Positions 35,918 through 45,035 of a DNA stretch of 64,000 bases are shown piece by piece; position 1 is the first letter of the stretch; each line of letters starts with the position of its first letter. The stretch is from contig NZ_JACJOU010000025.1 of NCBI RefSeq assembly GCF_014695725.1, positions 1-64,000 of the forward strand. The letters run 5' to 3'. The notes beneath the pieces were generated by a model. That model did not search any database. It saw nothing but the letters and a program-made list of their open reading frames with translations, and was not told the DNA's origin. The position numbers were made by a program, and so were the translations under genes. Source of the DNA: Microcoleus sp. FACHB-672. Its GTDB lineage: Bacteria > Cyanobacteriota > Cyanobacteriia > Cyanobacteriales > Oscillatoriaceae.

Positions 35918-36736
35918 TCAAACGTCTAGATTTGTTTTGACAACACGCATCGGCACCCCCAACAAACTTGGCTGATTGAGTTGTTTTTGTAACTCAGAAT
36001 CAGCACTACCACCGCTGACAGCAATTTCTACCCAACCATGACTGCCAATTAAACTTAAAAGGGTTCCGGATGGGGTGTCACTATAAGTTTGACCACTCGG
36101 TATTGTAAGACTGCCGGCAACTGCAAACCAACCTTGTTCTTCTATATAACTGCCGGGAATATTAGTCACTAAATTGCCAAAATGATCAATATATTGAACC
36201 GTGCCGGCAACCTCGTTTTCAGTGACAACACAGCTAGGAAGAGAAAGCTCAACGAGAGTTTTTAGATCTATGGTTTTTCCGAGATTTGTTAACGGGATAC
36301 CGGAAGCGAGATAAGCACCTGCCGGCGCAAAAATATCCCGTCCATGAAATGTGCTGCTAGGTGCCGGTGTACGCCAGTATTTAGGGTTAGTCAGTTCCAC
36401 CGCCGCCACCGCAGGATTTTGACTCAGCACCCCACTCAATAAACCATTATCGGGTCCTACTAAGAAACCCCCTGAAAATTCTACCGCAATCGCTCGCCGG
36501 TGACTTCCGACACCTGGATCAACAACTGCAACATGAATGGTGCCGGCGGGGAAATAAGGTACAGCATTCATCAGACAAAACCTGCCGGCGGCGATATTTT
36601 GCGGGGGAATTTGATGCGTCAGATCCACCACCGGCAGCGTCGGGTTAATTCCAGCGATCACCCCTTTCATCACGCCAACATAAACATCGCTCAAACCAAA
36701 ATCGGTGAGCAGCGTAATAATTTTACTTTCAGGCAT
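35918..36736 (-). CDS. SAM hydroxide adenosyltransferase (DUF62 family)
   Basis: The 272-aa enzyme is expected to hydrolyse S-adenosylmethionine to adenosine and methionine. It belongs to the fluorinase/chlorinase fold. Landmarks are LLTDFGLSDVYVGVMKGVI at the N-terminus, VDPGVGSHRRAIAVE (Asp and Arg of the family triad) near residue 75, and FHGRDIFAP (His) near 128. The halide-specific loop of fluorinases is not apparent. At this length it is a standard family member. It lies immediately upstream of the patatin-like gene in the direction of transcription of neither promoter obviously, with 31 bp between them. Confidence 0.9.
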   Translation of the reverse strand: MPESKIITLLTDFGLSDVYVGVMKGVIAGINPTLPVVDLTHQIPPQNIAAGRFCLMNAVPYFPAGTIHVAVVDPGVGSHRRAIAVEFSGGFLVGPDNGLLSGVLSQNPAVAAVELTNPKYWRTPAPSSTFHGRDIFAPAGAYLASGIPLTNLGKTIDLKTLVELSLPSCVVTENEVAGTVQYIDHFGNLVTNIPGSYIEEQGWFAVAGSLTIPSGQTYSDTPSGTLLSLIGSHGWVEIAVSGGSADSELQKQLNQPSLLGVPMRVVKTNLDV

Positions 36737-36767
36737 CTTAAATGTTTAAGCTTAGATTTATCTGGGT

Positions 36768-37958
36768 TTATTTTCGCTCCCAAATCATCTCAATATTTTT
36801 GGATAATGAGTAGGTGCGATCTTCATTGGTATTGAAGTCAAGTGCTTTCGGTGCTTCACTAACTTTAGGGCGATCAAGAAGTAGCTGCCGGCACAGCTCA
36901 TCTAGATCTCCATTTCTTTGATCAATAATTAACTGTGCCAGTTCTTCTAGTCTTTTAATATTACCATCACTGGCATCATCAAAATCGTCTTGAACGTTAT
37001 TTAACGGAGCTTGAAAGCGATAATACTGTTTCGCCCGATCTTCCGGATTCGGCAGTAATTGTTCCAACTGGCAATCCACACATTCACTTTGACCGTCAAG
37101 GGCCATATTAATGACTGGACGCACCCATTTAATCAGTCCCCAATCTTTTGCCTGCTCAAAATAAAATTGTCGTGTCAGCGCTCCTGTTCCCAGAGAAACC
37201 ACTAAAATGTCATCAACAAATAGTCTAGTTTTGTACTTTTCTCGATAAAAAACAATCGCTTCTATGATTGCCATCGCTGTGGGGTTATTGGCAACAACTC
37301 CCCCATCGACTAAGGAATAAAAGCCGCTGCGAGTGGGGTGAAGGGTTTCAACTTTGTAAGGTTCAAAGTATGTTGGGGCGGCGGAAGTTGCCATTGCGGC
37401 TTGTTTCATTGTAAATCCCTCGCATATCTTCCGGAAGTAATCGGCTCTTTTTTCGTTATGTCGGTTACTTGTAAAGAAAATAGGCATTCGCAGTTCAGTA
37501 TCGTAGCTGGTAACGAAAACTTCTGTCACCGCTTCTTCAATAGGGGTCTCTCCTAAAAATTCAGTCAAAACTGATTCTCTGCCACCAGACGAAAATTTTG
37601 GGCGGAATAGGTTTTGGAAATTAACAATCGGCGAATACCAAAAATTTTTTAAAACAAGTGACTGGTATTTTGCCATTTCAGCCAGTCTAGAGCGAGGCTT
37701 GGGAAAAATTCGCTTTCCTTCATGTTTATAGAGACGAATTAAGTCCTCCGCTTGATATTGAGCTTCCGCAGGATTGGCTGGATTGGGTTTAGTCACGCCC
37801 AGCGCTAAGATTCCTCCCGTTGATGTGCCGGCAACTAAATCAAAGAGTTGTGAAATCCGCTTTCCCGTGCGTTTCTCAATCTCTGCTAAGATGAGTGCCG
37901 GCATGATGCCTCGAATGCCCCCGCCGTCAATCGACAAAACTTTGAATTTGAAAGGCAT
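36768..37958 (-). CDS. Patatin-like phospholipase
   Basis: The 396-aa lipid acyl hydrolase has a Ser-Asp dyad. The oxyanion motif DGGGIRGIMP is near residue 10, the nucleophile serine is in GTSTGG near residue 50, and the catalytic Asp is in LVDGGVVANNP near residue 210. The ATG at 37958 is chosen because the motif starts right after it and GAGGA precedes it; the frame extends 33 codons further upstream without conservation. It is transcribed towards the SAM hydrolase gene, 31 bp away, so the two may form an operon. Confidence 0.93.
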   Translation of the reverse strand: MPFKFKVLSIDGGGIRGIMPALILAEIEKRTGKRISQLFDLVAGTSTGGILALGVTKPNPANPAEAQYQAEDLIRLYKHEGKRIFPKPRSRLAEMAKYQSLVLKNFWYSPIVNFQNLFRPKFSSGGRESVLTEFLGETPIEEAVTEVFVTSYDTELRMPIFFTSNRHNEKRADYFRKICEGFTMKQAAMATSAAPTYFEPYKVETLHPTRSGFYSLVDGGVVANNPTAMAIIEAIVFYREKYKTRLFVDDILVVSLGTGALTRQFYFEQAKDWGLIKWVRPVINMALDGQSECVDCQLEQLLPNPEDRAKQYYRFQAPLNNVQDDFDDASDGNIKRLEELAQLIIDQRNGDLDELCRQLLLDRPKVSEAPKALDFNTNEDRTYSLSKNIEMIWERK

Positions 37959-38717
37959 ATTCCTCTTGTTGCTAACAAAATTAAGTCTTGTCAGATGCCC
38001 CTGTATGCTATTGGGTTCGGAAAGTCGCTGCAAAAGTGTTAAAACCCTTACCCACAAGCTACGCTAATCAAAACGCAGTCTAGCCTTTAAATAATTTCCC
38101 GACACCAGGAACAAGTAAATAGACCCGCTTTGATTTAGCCGTCATGTACAGTTATAGCGCGTGCTTCGGCACATGAAAACCCCTCAAACTTTTCTAGCCA
38201 AAAGCTAGCTCTGCTCAGGCGAAAAAAGCCGGTTTAGTGGAAAAGGGCGGCAACTTGTCACCGACAACTCAAAACAAGCTTAGCCGTTTTTATTCTTTTT
38301 TTACAATAAGTTGAACACCGATTGGCCAACCATCTGCATTTGATCCGATTTTTTTTCTCTTAGTTTTATCAAACTGGTTTCTATCATTATCTTTAGTCGG
38401 CTGTACTTTTGGCTAAATATCTAACACAATTAAAGCCGCTAGAAAGATAAGGTTTAACATCAGTTGTCTCCGGCTTGAACACCTGTATTTGATTTTAAAT
38501 TTAAGCGCCGATACACCGGCATCCCTAAAATCTCCTGAATCCGGGCAGATAAACTGAGTGGAGTGGCATCTGAGCGCTCACCGGCTTGGTTCGTTAAGAT
38601 GTTGAAGTGCAAAGGTGAGCGCTTTGCTTCTGGCGTGTGGCACGACTTCCCGCCGCCAAACCCGCTATCATAGGGCAGCAGTTCAGCCCAAATGCGCGAA
38701 CGCCCATATCAAAACCG
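37959..38717. other. 759-bp region with possible gene remnants
   Basis: No intact gene is visible. On the minus strand 38294-38410 reads to GSNADGWPIGVQLIVKKE then stop, recalling the C-terminus of amidases (DGLPIGVQL), but only about 39 codons are open. A second minus-strand frame, about 38463-38700, is open for roughly 80 codons (including SPLHFNILTNQAGERSDATP) without a start codon and overlaps the 5' region of the next gene. Neither is secure. Confidence 0.35.
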
Positions 38718-40025
38718 ATGACACCCGAACCTGATTCTTCCAAACCCACCCAACCTCAATCAAATGTAACGCTGGAAAGTCTCAATGGTGCCGATGGCAA
38801 AGTTGCCGGTAAAGACGGTGCAGTTGTCGCCACCGACATTCCTGAAATGATAGTGCCGGCAAAATCTCCAATTCAGCAAACCGCACAGCCAACGAATCGG
38901 ATTTGGAAGGCCAACCCGATTGCGCTCCTGTTGGCTTCACTTGCCCTCATGATTTTGGGCTTGGTTATCAATAACCCCTGGTTGGGGGTATCGGGCGCGA
39001 TTATATCTCTGTTACTATCGCTGCTGATCATTTGGCCGTTTGCTCGCTCAGTGATGGATGACTTATTACCGTCACCCCTACGCGGGCAATTTTTGGCAGC
39101 ATTGGGAATCCTGGCGGCGACGCTGGGCTTACTAAAATATTTGGGTGTCTACCTGCGCCTCACAAAATGGGCCAAGCAAATTCAGTGGGATGCCGTTGGA
39201 TCACTGGCAGAATGGTTCGGGGCATTGGGACAAATTTTCATCGCGGTTTTAGCCGTGTATATCGCTTGGCAACAGTATGTGATTTCTCGCGATCTCACCC
39301 TCGAACAAAACCGGCTCACCAGTCAGCAAAACATCCTCACCCAGCAGCAGACAATTGATGCCTACTTCCAGGGCGTTTCTGATCTGGCGCTGGATGACGA
39401 GGGATTGCTGGAAGATTGGCCCCAAGAGCGAGCATTTTCCGAAGGACGCACTGCAGCTATTCTCGGGAGTGTGGATGCTGCCGGTAAAGCTAAAGTTTTG
39501 CGATTTTTGTCTCAATCGAGGTTGCTTACGCCGTTAAAACGCGACCGTCGCCTGGGCCGGCCTATTTTGAACGGTGACGGCGGCTATGAGGAAGATCGCG
39601 CCTATGGCGTCCGCGTGATCGATCTCGGTGTGATGCTAGCTGGGGCAGACTTAACCGGCACCGATCTGCGCTGGACAGAATTGAGCGAAGCGAATCTTAT
39701 CAGGGCCAACCTCAGCCGGTGTGACCTTGTCAAAGCCAACTTTGCCCGCTGCATTTTGTACGAAGCGAATCTTTCCTATTCCGATTTCAAAGGGGTGCGG
39801 CTATTTTATGGCAAAGCAGAAAACGCCACTCCCCGCAGTCGTACCGAATATCCCGACTACAAAACAGGTCTCCACACGGGTGCTGTGATTGAGAGTGCAA
39901 ACTTCACCGGCGTTGAGCGACTAGATGACGAGCAACGCTACTACTGCTGCGCTTGGGGTGGAGAGCAAACCAGAGCTACGATTCCAGGCGGTTGTGAGGG
40001 CATCCCCAATAAGTTAGGCCGCTGA
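38718..40025 (+). CDS. Membrane protein with C-terminal pentapeptide repeats
   Basis: The 435-aa protein has a proline-rich cytoplasmic N-terminus (1-75), four transmembrane helices between about 75 and 190, then a coiled segment rich in Gln. It ends in a short right-handed pentapeptide-repeat stretch (ADLTGTDLRWTELSEANLIR followed by ANLSRCDLVKANFARC, about residues 330-375). The C-terminus has paired cysteines (YYCCAWGG, GGCEG). The ATG at 38718 is favoured over a GTG at 38637. Similar four-helix plus pentapeptide proteins are common in cyanobacteria, without known function. Confidence 0.82.
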   Translation: MTPEPDSSKPTQPQSNVTLESLNGADGKVAGKDGAVVATDIPEMIVPAKSPIQQTAQPTNRIWKANPIALLLASLALMILGLVINNPWLGVSGAIISLLLSLLIIWPFARSVMDDLLPSPLRGQFLAALGILAATLGLLKYLGVYLRLTKWAKQIQWDAVGSLAEWFGALGQIFIAVLAVYIAWQQYVISRDLTLEQNRLTSQQNILTQQQTIDAYFQGVSDLALDDEGLLEDWPQERAFSEGRTAAILGSVDAAGKAKVLRFLSQSRLLTPLKRDRRLGRPILNGDGGYEEDRAYGVRVIDLGVMLAGADLTGTDLRWTELSEANLIRANLSRCDLVKANFARCILYEANLSYSDFKGVRLFYGKAENATPRSRTEYPDYKTGLHTGAVIESANFTGVERLDDEQRYYCCAWGGEQTRATIPGGCEGIPNKLGR

Positions 40026-40086
40026 TCGGGCGAGGGACTGGGGGTTTTTGGCACGCTTCGTATCAGATTACCGACCCCCTCTCCCC

Positions 40087-40647
40087 TCAGTTCTCACTCG
40101 GAAAGGTTCCCCGTTTCTTCCGGGCTTCCATTGCTTTTTCTAAGACATCTAGCAGCCCCGGCGCTTCTTCTTGTAGGGTGAGCAATAGTCTTTCGCCCAT
40201 ATCTTCGTCGCCCGGATCTTGGCCGGTTTCCATCACCTGTTTTAGACGCGGCATTGCCACATCATCAACAATTTGAATTAAGCCACTTAAACAGCGATTA
40301 AATTGCCTTTCTGTTAATTGGGCATCCTCCAATGGAAATTCGATAATCGCCCGAATTTCTCCATCCGATGGATCGTACTCCCATTGCAACATTTTTGTTT
40401 CCCAAGAGATGCACAGCATCGTCTGCAAAATTGCATCTTTATGAGGATGGTCTTGAATACCAGACAGCACTTGGGGAGCGAAGAGTTTAAAAAATTCTCC
40501 ATCCTCATCAAGCTGGATCACAATTAAAAAATTCTCTATGTGGTCAGCATACACTCCCGTAATAATCCGAGTGTTTTTTTCATCTAGCTCATATTGCCAA
40601 CCTCTTTCATCAAGATAAACAGCAATCTGTTCCAGCGTTGCAGCCAT
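40087..40647 (-). CDS. YbjN-like domain protein
   Basis: The 186-aa acidic soluble protein resembles the YbjN/type III secretion chaperone-like fold: an alpha-beta-beta start (LEQIAVYLDERGWQYELDEK), a paired-strand core (LIVIQLDEDGEFFKLFAPQV), a helix bearing the LQTMLCISWETKMLQWEYD segment, and IIEFPLEDAQLTERQFNRCL. The function is unknown. A strong AGGAGG ribosome binding site precedes the ATG at 40647. Confidence 0.7.
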   Translation of the reverse strand: MAATLEQIAVYLDERGWQYELDEKNTRIITGVYADHIENFLIVIQLDEDGEFFKLFAPQVLSGIQDHPHKDAILQTMLCISWETKMLQWEYDPSDGEIRAIIEFPLEDAQLTERQFNRCLSGLIQIVDDVAMPRLKQVMETGQDPGDEDMGERLLLTLQEEAPGLLDVLEKAMEARKKRGTFPSEN

Positions 40648-40882
40648 CAGAGCCTCCTGGGTTAATAAAAAAAGTCTTTATATATAAAGTTCGGTGACAA
40701 TTGAGAAATGAGCAATTTCTATTTCATTTCACAAGAAATCATAAACATTTCAATCATAACAGAATCTCAAAAAGTATCGATTTTACAAGAGTTAAGAAAA
40801 TAGGTATTTACGGTTGTCAATCCTATTTTATCTAAGTCACCAGCATCTTGAAAAAGGCGAGTCAGAATTGACGATTGACTCG

Positions 40883-41932
40883 CTAATTACTGATGGTAAT
40901 CGTTTGGCCGGTTTCAGCAGATCGGCGGGCGGCATCGGCAACTTTAAGGGTGTAGGCGCTGGCTGCCGGCGTCACATACAGGGGCGCTCCCTCGCTCAGG
41001 TGATCTAATACCATTGCGGTGTCTTTGGCAAACAATCCCCGCCGGCTGCCCACTTCTATTGGGGTGGTTTCCTCCCCGCGCACGAGGCGTCCCTCTTCGC
41101 CATTAAAGATCAGTGTGCCCTGATCTCCGTGAACTTCTAACTTCCGTTCTGCTTGCCAGAAAGTTTCCCCTTTGCCATAAATGACTTCCGCCACCACGCC
41201 ATTTGTAAACCGCAACGAAGCAGCGCACAAACAGGCTGTGAAAAAACCGGCTTCTGATGCTGGGGGTGGGGCGTCCCAAAACCGACTTTGACAGCTAACA
41301 GTCGCAACTTGGCCAAATAAATCTGTGAGCCGGTGCAGCCGCGAGAGGGCACCGCTTAAGGGAAAACCAAACAGATCCCGTTGATAAGTCCACTTGCGGG
41401 GTGCCGGCTGCTGGGGACTGATGGTGACATAGCGGGCGTAGAAAGCTTCGCCAACTGCCGGTAAGGATTCTACCAGCGCCTGATGTACGCCCCCAAGCAG
41501 CTCAATATGCTCGACGTGCAAAAGTTTGTTTTGTTGAGCGGCTAAAGCAATTAACTTTTCTGCCTCAACCGGATCGAGGGAAATGGGATATTCTACGACG
41601 ACGTGTTTACCGGCACTCAGCGCGGCACGGGCAATCAAGTCATGATCTCGACTAATGTTTGAAATGATCACCAAATCCAGATCTTCGCGTTCCACCAGCT
41701 GACGCCAAGAAATCACCGCTTGAGCGCCGTAGGTTTGACTGAACGCCTCTGTCGTTTCAGGGGTATGGCCGGCAACTGCCACAAGATGCGCTCGCGCCTC
41801 GCCTTGCAGGGTTTGCGCTCTTAGCTTTGCTGCATAGCCAGTCCCCACCAACCCGACTCTCACCGGCAGGCGCACGCCGGTATATAAAGGAGTCATAGGC
41901 GTTTGTGTGCTTGTGTTAAACGTGTTTGTCAC
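40883..41932 (-). CDS. bvdR: Biliverdin reductase (Gfo/Idh/MocA family)
   Basis: NADPH-dependent enzyme reducing biliverdin IX-alpha to bilirubin. In the 349-aa protein, VGLVGTGYAAKLRAQTLQGE at the N-terminus is the nucleotide-binding fold. AALSAGKHVVVEYPISLDP followed by LLHVEHIELLGGVHQAL and ARYVTISPQQPAPRKWTYQR closely match cyanobacterial BvdR (Synechocystis slr1784) as I remember it, and the YGKGE and GSRRGLF blocks agree too. The frame opens at GTG 41932; the ATG at 41896 is an alternative. It is divergent from the ferredoxin gene. In cyanobacteria BvdR affects phycobilisome pigment balance. Confidence 0.93.
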   Translation of the reverse strand: MTNTFNTSTQTPMTPLYTGVRLPVRVGLVGTGYAAKLRAQTLQGEARAHLVAVAGHTPETTEAFSQTYGAQAVISWRQLVEREDLDLVIISNISRDHDLIARAALSAGKHVVVEYPISLDPVEAEKLIALAAQQNKLLHVEHIELLGGVHQALVESLPAVGEAFYARYVTISPQQPAPRKWTYQRDLFGFPLSGALSRLHRLTDLFGQVATVSCQSRFWDAPPPASEAGFFTACLCAASLRFTNGVVAEVIYGKGETFWQAERKLEVHGDQGTLIFNGEEGRLVRGEETTPIEVGSRRGLFAKDTAMVLDHLSEGAPLYVTPAASAYTLKVADAARRSAETGQTITISN

Positions 41933-42233
41933 CAGCGAGACTCTACGATTGGGAAATCATGGACGTTGTTGATACTACCTTAGTTTTAAGGGCGGCTAAC
42001 AGAGACACAATGCCGTACCTATATTCCTAGGTATAAGCAATCAAGATGAAATTAGAAAAATTTATAATAAATTTTATTGAGACTACTTGGTCAATAAGTG
42101 TTGCAAGCTTGATTTTTTCCCGTAATATCAGAAACAGGCTGAACCGATACGCAAAGCTACGGGTTAATACAGAAGTAGCTTTTGCATAAAGGAAACTTAT
42201 CACCCTAAGTCGATTTCTAGAGAGGAACGCTGC
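41933..42233. promoter_or_regulatory. Divergent bvdR/ferredoxin intergenic region
   Basis: This 301-bp region must carry the ferredoxin promoter. A small inverted repeat, TACCTA...TAGGTA at about 42015-42032, is present. A GAGAGGAA ribosome binding site sits just before the ferredoxin ATG. I cannot place the promoter hexamers with confidence. Confidence 0.45.
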
Positions 42234-42533
42234 ATGGCAACTTTCAAAGTCACATTAATCAACGAAGCAGAAGGGCTAAACACAGAGATTGAAGTGCCCG
42301 ATGACGAGTACATTTTGGATGCTGCTGAGGAACAAGGGATTGACCTGCCTTATTCTTGTCGCGCCGGTGCTTGTTCCACCTGTGCCGGTAAGATCACCGC
42401 AGGCACTGTGGATCAGTCTGACCAATCCTTCTTGGATGATGATCAAATTGAAGCCGGTTATGTCTTAACTTGTGTTGCATACCCCTCTTCTGACTGCACG
42501 ATCCTAACTCACCAAGAAGAAGCACTGTACTAA
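42234..42533 (+). CDS. petF: Plant-type [2Fe-2S] ferredoxin I
   Basis: Soluble electron carrier of 99 aa that takes electrons from photosystem I to FNR and other acceptors. The cluster ligands are visible in [15 protein letters not shown] (three Cys, about residues 42-50) and VLTCVAYP (fourth Cys, near 80). The length and the C-terminal HQEEALY are exactly those of the major photosynthetic ferredoxin. A strong ribosome binding site and an isolated transcription unit with its own terminator fit a highly expressed gene. Confidence 0.96.
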   Translation: MATFKVTLINEAEGLNTEIEVPDDEYILDAAEEQGIDLPYSCRAGACSTCAGKITAGTVDQSDQSFLDDDQIEAGYVLTCVAYPSSDCTILTHQEEALY

Positions 42534-42705
42534 CTCAGTCTTTGATGCCTCGGCCCTGAGTTGAGTGCGAAGTTCAACTCACCCCTCAGTTGTTAATTCA
42601 AGCCTTATCAGGCAGGGAGTTAAGCCGGGTTCTTAACACTCTCTTTCTCTAAACTGATGCAATTGATTAGTTTAGTGACTGATTGAACTTCGTACAAACT
42701 TCACC

Positions 42706-42743
42706 ATCAGGGGGCGTCGTTCGGGCGTCCCTGATTTGTTTTT
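42706..42743 (+). terminator. Rho-independent terminator of the ferredoxin gene
   Basis: ATCAGGG (42706-42712) pairs with CCCTGAT (42729-42735), extended by inner GC pairs, then TTGTTTTT. It lies about 170 bp after the ferredoxin stop. The rest of 42534-42876 holds another weak hairpin (GTTGAGT...ACTCA near 42560) and no gene. Confidence 0.75.
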
Positions 42744-42876
42744 GGCCCTGTTAATTACGACTTGTGGCACAAATTGAGTCAGGGCAAAATAGAAAAAGGG
42801 CGAGTTGCCGGCTCACCCTGGTCCCTGAGAACCCAGAAGCCGGCTCTTACACATCGGCTTCTGGTGCAAAGTGGCC

Positions 42877-44601
42877 CTACTTCACCCGCAAAGTCACTTT
42901 CTCTTCACTCTTTTCTTTCAACGGGTCTTGCCACAAGATAATAGACTCGTTAATCGGCTGGATTTGGGTGCCGGGATAGTAAAAGCTGAGAATGCGCTCG
43001 CTCGACCAGCCCAACTTGGCCAGCTTATGGGAGCCGGTTTGACTCATGCCGACCCCATGCCCAAAACCCCCTCCAATAAAGGCATAGCCCTTAAGTATTT
43101 TCGTATTTTCTTGATAGATCGGTTCCACATAGAAGAGAGTGCTTAAAGGCGCATAAAACGCCCTGAGAATCTCGTCTTTTTCCAGTTCAAGCACACCCCC
43201 GTCAGTGATTACGGCCATTTTGAGAACACGACCGGCACTGGATCGCTGTAGCACCCGCAACTCCTGAATCGTTTGGAAATTAACCAAAGCAGAGTTGCCG
43301 TCTTGGAGATAGCGCTTCAAGTCTTTGTTCATCTTGTCGAGACTGCTTTCCTCTCGCCACCGAAACAAGTCGCCTTCCTCGTTAAATCCTTTCTCAATAT
43401 TGACAAAGCGGCGGAAGTTGTCTTCGGAAGCTAAACTTTGACTCGACAAGTCCCAAACGTTGCCCACCGAGTCTAGCACCGGCAGCAAATAAGGCCGTTC
43501 TGGGCCATTCCACATATCGTTGAAAGGAGCCGTGACGCCGCCGCTGGTTGAGGAATAAAGGGCATCAATTAACTCGTTTTGGTAAACCAGCACTTGCCCC
43601 GTGGTGGCTGCGATCGCGCGATCAGCATCGGGCCAAGTGTCGCCCAGTCCTAGGTAAACCTGGCATTGGGTATTGGCGCACATCTGATAGTTATCAATGG
43701 CAAATCGGCGTACGTTCCGCAGTACATACGTCCGTGCCAAAATCGTTTGGGCTTCAATTGCCGGATAGGGGGCTTCTTCGCCGATCTCATGAGGCACGAC
43801 GCCTCGTAGATAGGTTTCAAGGGGCACTTGGTTGACGAGTGTATAAGTGCCATAGGCATTGGGCTGCAGCCGCAGACTGCCTCCATAGAGACGTTCAGTT
43901 TTTTGCTCTTTTCCTTTCTCGACTTTAATTAAGCCGGTGCCGGCGCTGATGTCTAGCTGAGACTGGCTATAGCGGGTGCCATTGACCACCCAGCTGGCTT
44001 GGGGTGTCTGCTGTAATATTTTTGTATCGAGATAGACGCTGTTATGGCCTTGCGCTTGTAGGCTTTCTAGGAGAAACCGGCGGATTAAAGGGCTGCTGTA
44101 GGCACCGCGTTTGGCCCAGACCTGCCATTCGTCCGGTTGGCCAATTTCCACCTCCAGACCTTTAGCTCGCCACTTATTAGCCGTGTCTTCAGCGCTTTCA
44201 AAGCTGCGGTAGCTACCGAGTACGACTCGCTCCTCTACCACCGGCTGCGGCAGGGGTTGCATCTGAATTTCTAGCTTGAGTTCTGTGGCTTCGAGAATTT
44301 GGGGCAAGCCATCTTGGTTAAAACGCAAGCTTAAGCGATCCCCAGGCGTTGCTTTCAGGGTCAGCCGGTCCTTTGGTTTTTCCCCAAATCGCTGGACTAC
44401 CCCGACTTGAAGCTCTATGTCTTGGGAACTCTGCGCCCATACTGCGCTGCCGGTGAGCGAGGATAAGGTAAAAAATAAAAGGTAAAAAGGCAAGAAAAAG
44501 CATTTTCTCTTTTGCTTTTGCACGAGCGCCTTTTTCCTGGGTTGATGCTGGGGTTGGTTTGGCAAACCCATCTGCTTCAAGGTGTCACTGTGTTGCTGCA
44601 T
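42877..44601 (-). CDS. SpoIID/LytB-domain cell-wall protein
   Basis: Exported protein of 574 aa. A basic, Gln-rich N-terminus is followed by a signal peptide (about 34-55, ending VWAQ). A SPOR-like peptidoglycan-binding segment appears near 125-165 (LGSYRSFESAEDTANKW). The SpoIID domain spans about 240-560, with YLRGVVPHEIGEEAPYPAIE (putative catalytic Glu), AQTILARTYVL, and the C-terminal GGGFGHGVGMSQTGSHKLAK. In sporulating bacteria SpoIID is a lytic transglycosylase; in cyanobacteria it is presumed to remodel the wall. Confidence 0.92.
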   Translation of the reverse strand: MQQHSDTLKQMGLPNQPQHQPRKKALVQKQKRKCFFLPFYLLFFTLSSLTGSAVWAQSSQDIELQVGVVQRFGEKPKDRLTLKATPGDRLSLRFNQDGLPQILEATELKLEIQMQPLPQPVVEERVVLGSYRSFESAEDTANKWRAKGLEVEIGQPDEWQVWAKRGAYSSPLIRRFLLESLQAQGHNSVYLDTKILQQTPQASWVVNGTRYSQSQLDISAGTGLIKVEKGKEQKTERLYGGSLRLQPNAYGTYTLVNQVPLETYLRGVVPHEIGEEAPYPAIEAQTILARTYVLRNVRRFAIDNYQMCANTQCQVYLGLGDTWPDADRAIAATTGQVLVYQNELIDALYSSTSGGVTAPFNDMWNGPERPYLLPVLDSVGNVWDLSSQSLASEDNFRRFVNIEKGFNEEGDLFRWREESSLDKMNKDLKRYLQDGNSALVNFQTIQELRVLQRSSAGRVLKMAVITDGGVLELEKDEILRAFYAPLSTLFYVEPIYQENTKILKGYAFIGGGFGHGVGMSQTGSHKLAKLGWSSERILSFYYPGTQIQPINESIILWQDPLKEKSEEKVTLRVK

Positions 44602-45035
44602 GAGCTGTTTCCCAATCGCGGGCTGAACGTATTATAATTTTTTTTATTAAAGTTTTTAGTTAATCCAACAATTACTATTTTTTAATAATTCACTTGTTAA
44701 ATTAAGCTGCAATTAAAATATACTGTTACAGTTCTATGCTTTTCCGGAATATTTTTAGTTGAAGTGGCAGCGAACGATTGATTTAAATGTTAGAGTTATG
44801 AGTTTGCTGAAATTCAGGCCGATTTTGATCTAGATGCCGGTGGTATGCTGTGCTACTTTTCTAGAAAAAAGGGAAATAATTTTAAAACTGTAGCGATTTT
44901 ATCAGTTGTGGAAAAGCATCGCTTCGGCTCTCGCTTATCTCCAAACCCGCTGCCTGCCTGTAAGGGCAGCGCAAAATACTGTCTGTGAGTTTTCAATCTA
45001 TCACACTAATGCGCCCTAAGCTGTCGCCAAGGAAA
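44602..45035. other. 434-bp AT-rich intergenic region
   Basis: No gene is visible. A small hairpin GCTGCC...GGCAGC lies at 44949-44970. It separates the SpoIID gene from the end of the CHAT-containing cluster. Confidence 0.4.

Noticed and set aside
42013-42032. TACCTA/TAGGTA inverted repeat as a ferredoxin operator
   Set aside because: The short 6-bp arms, more than 200 bp from the start codon, are too weak to call as an operator.
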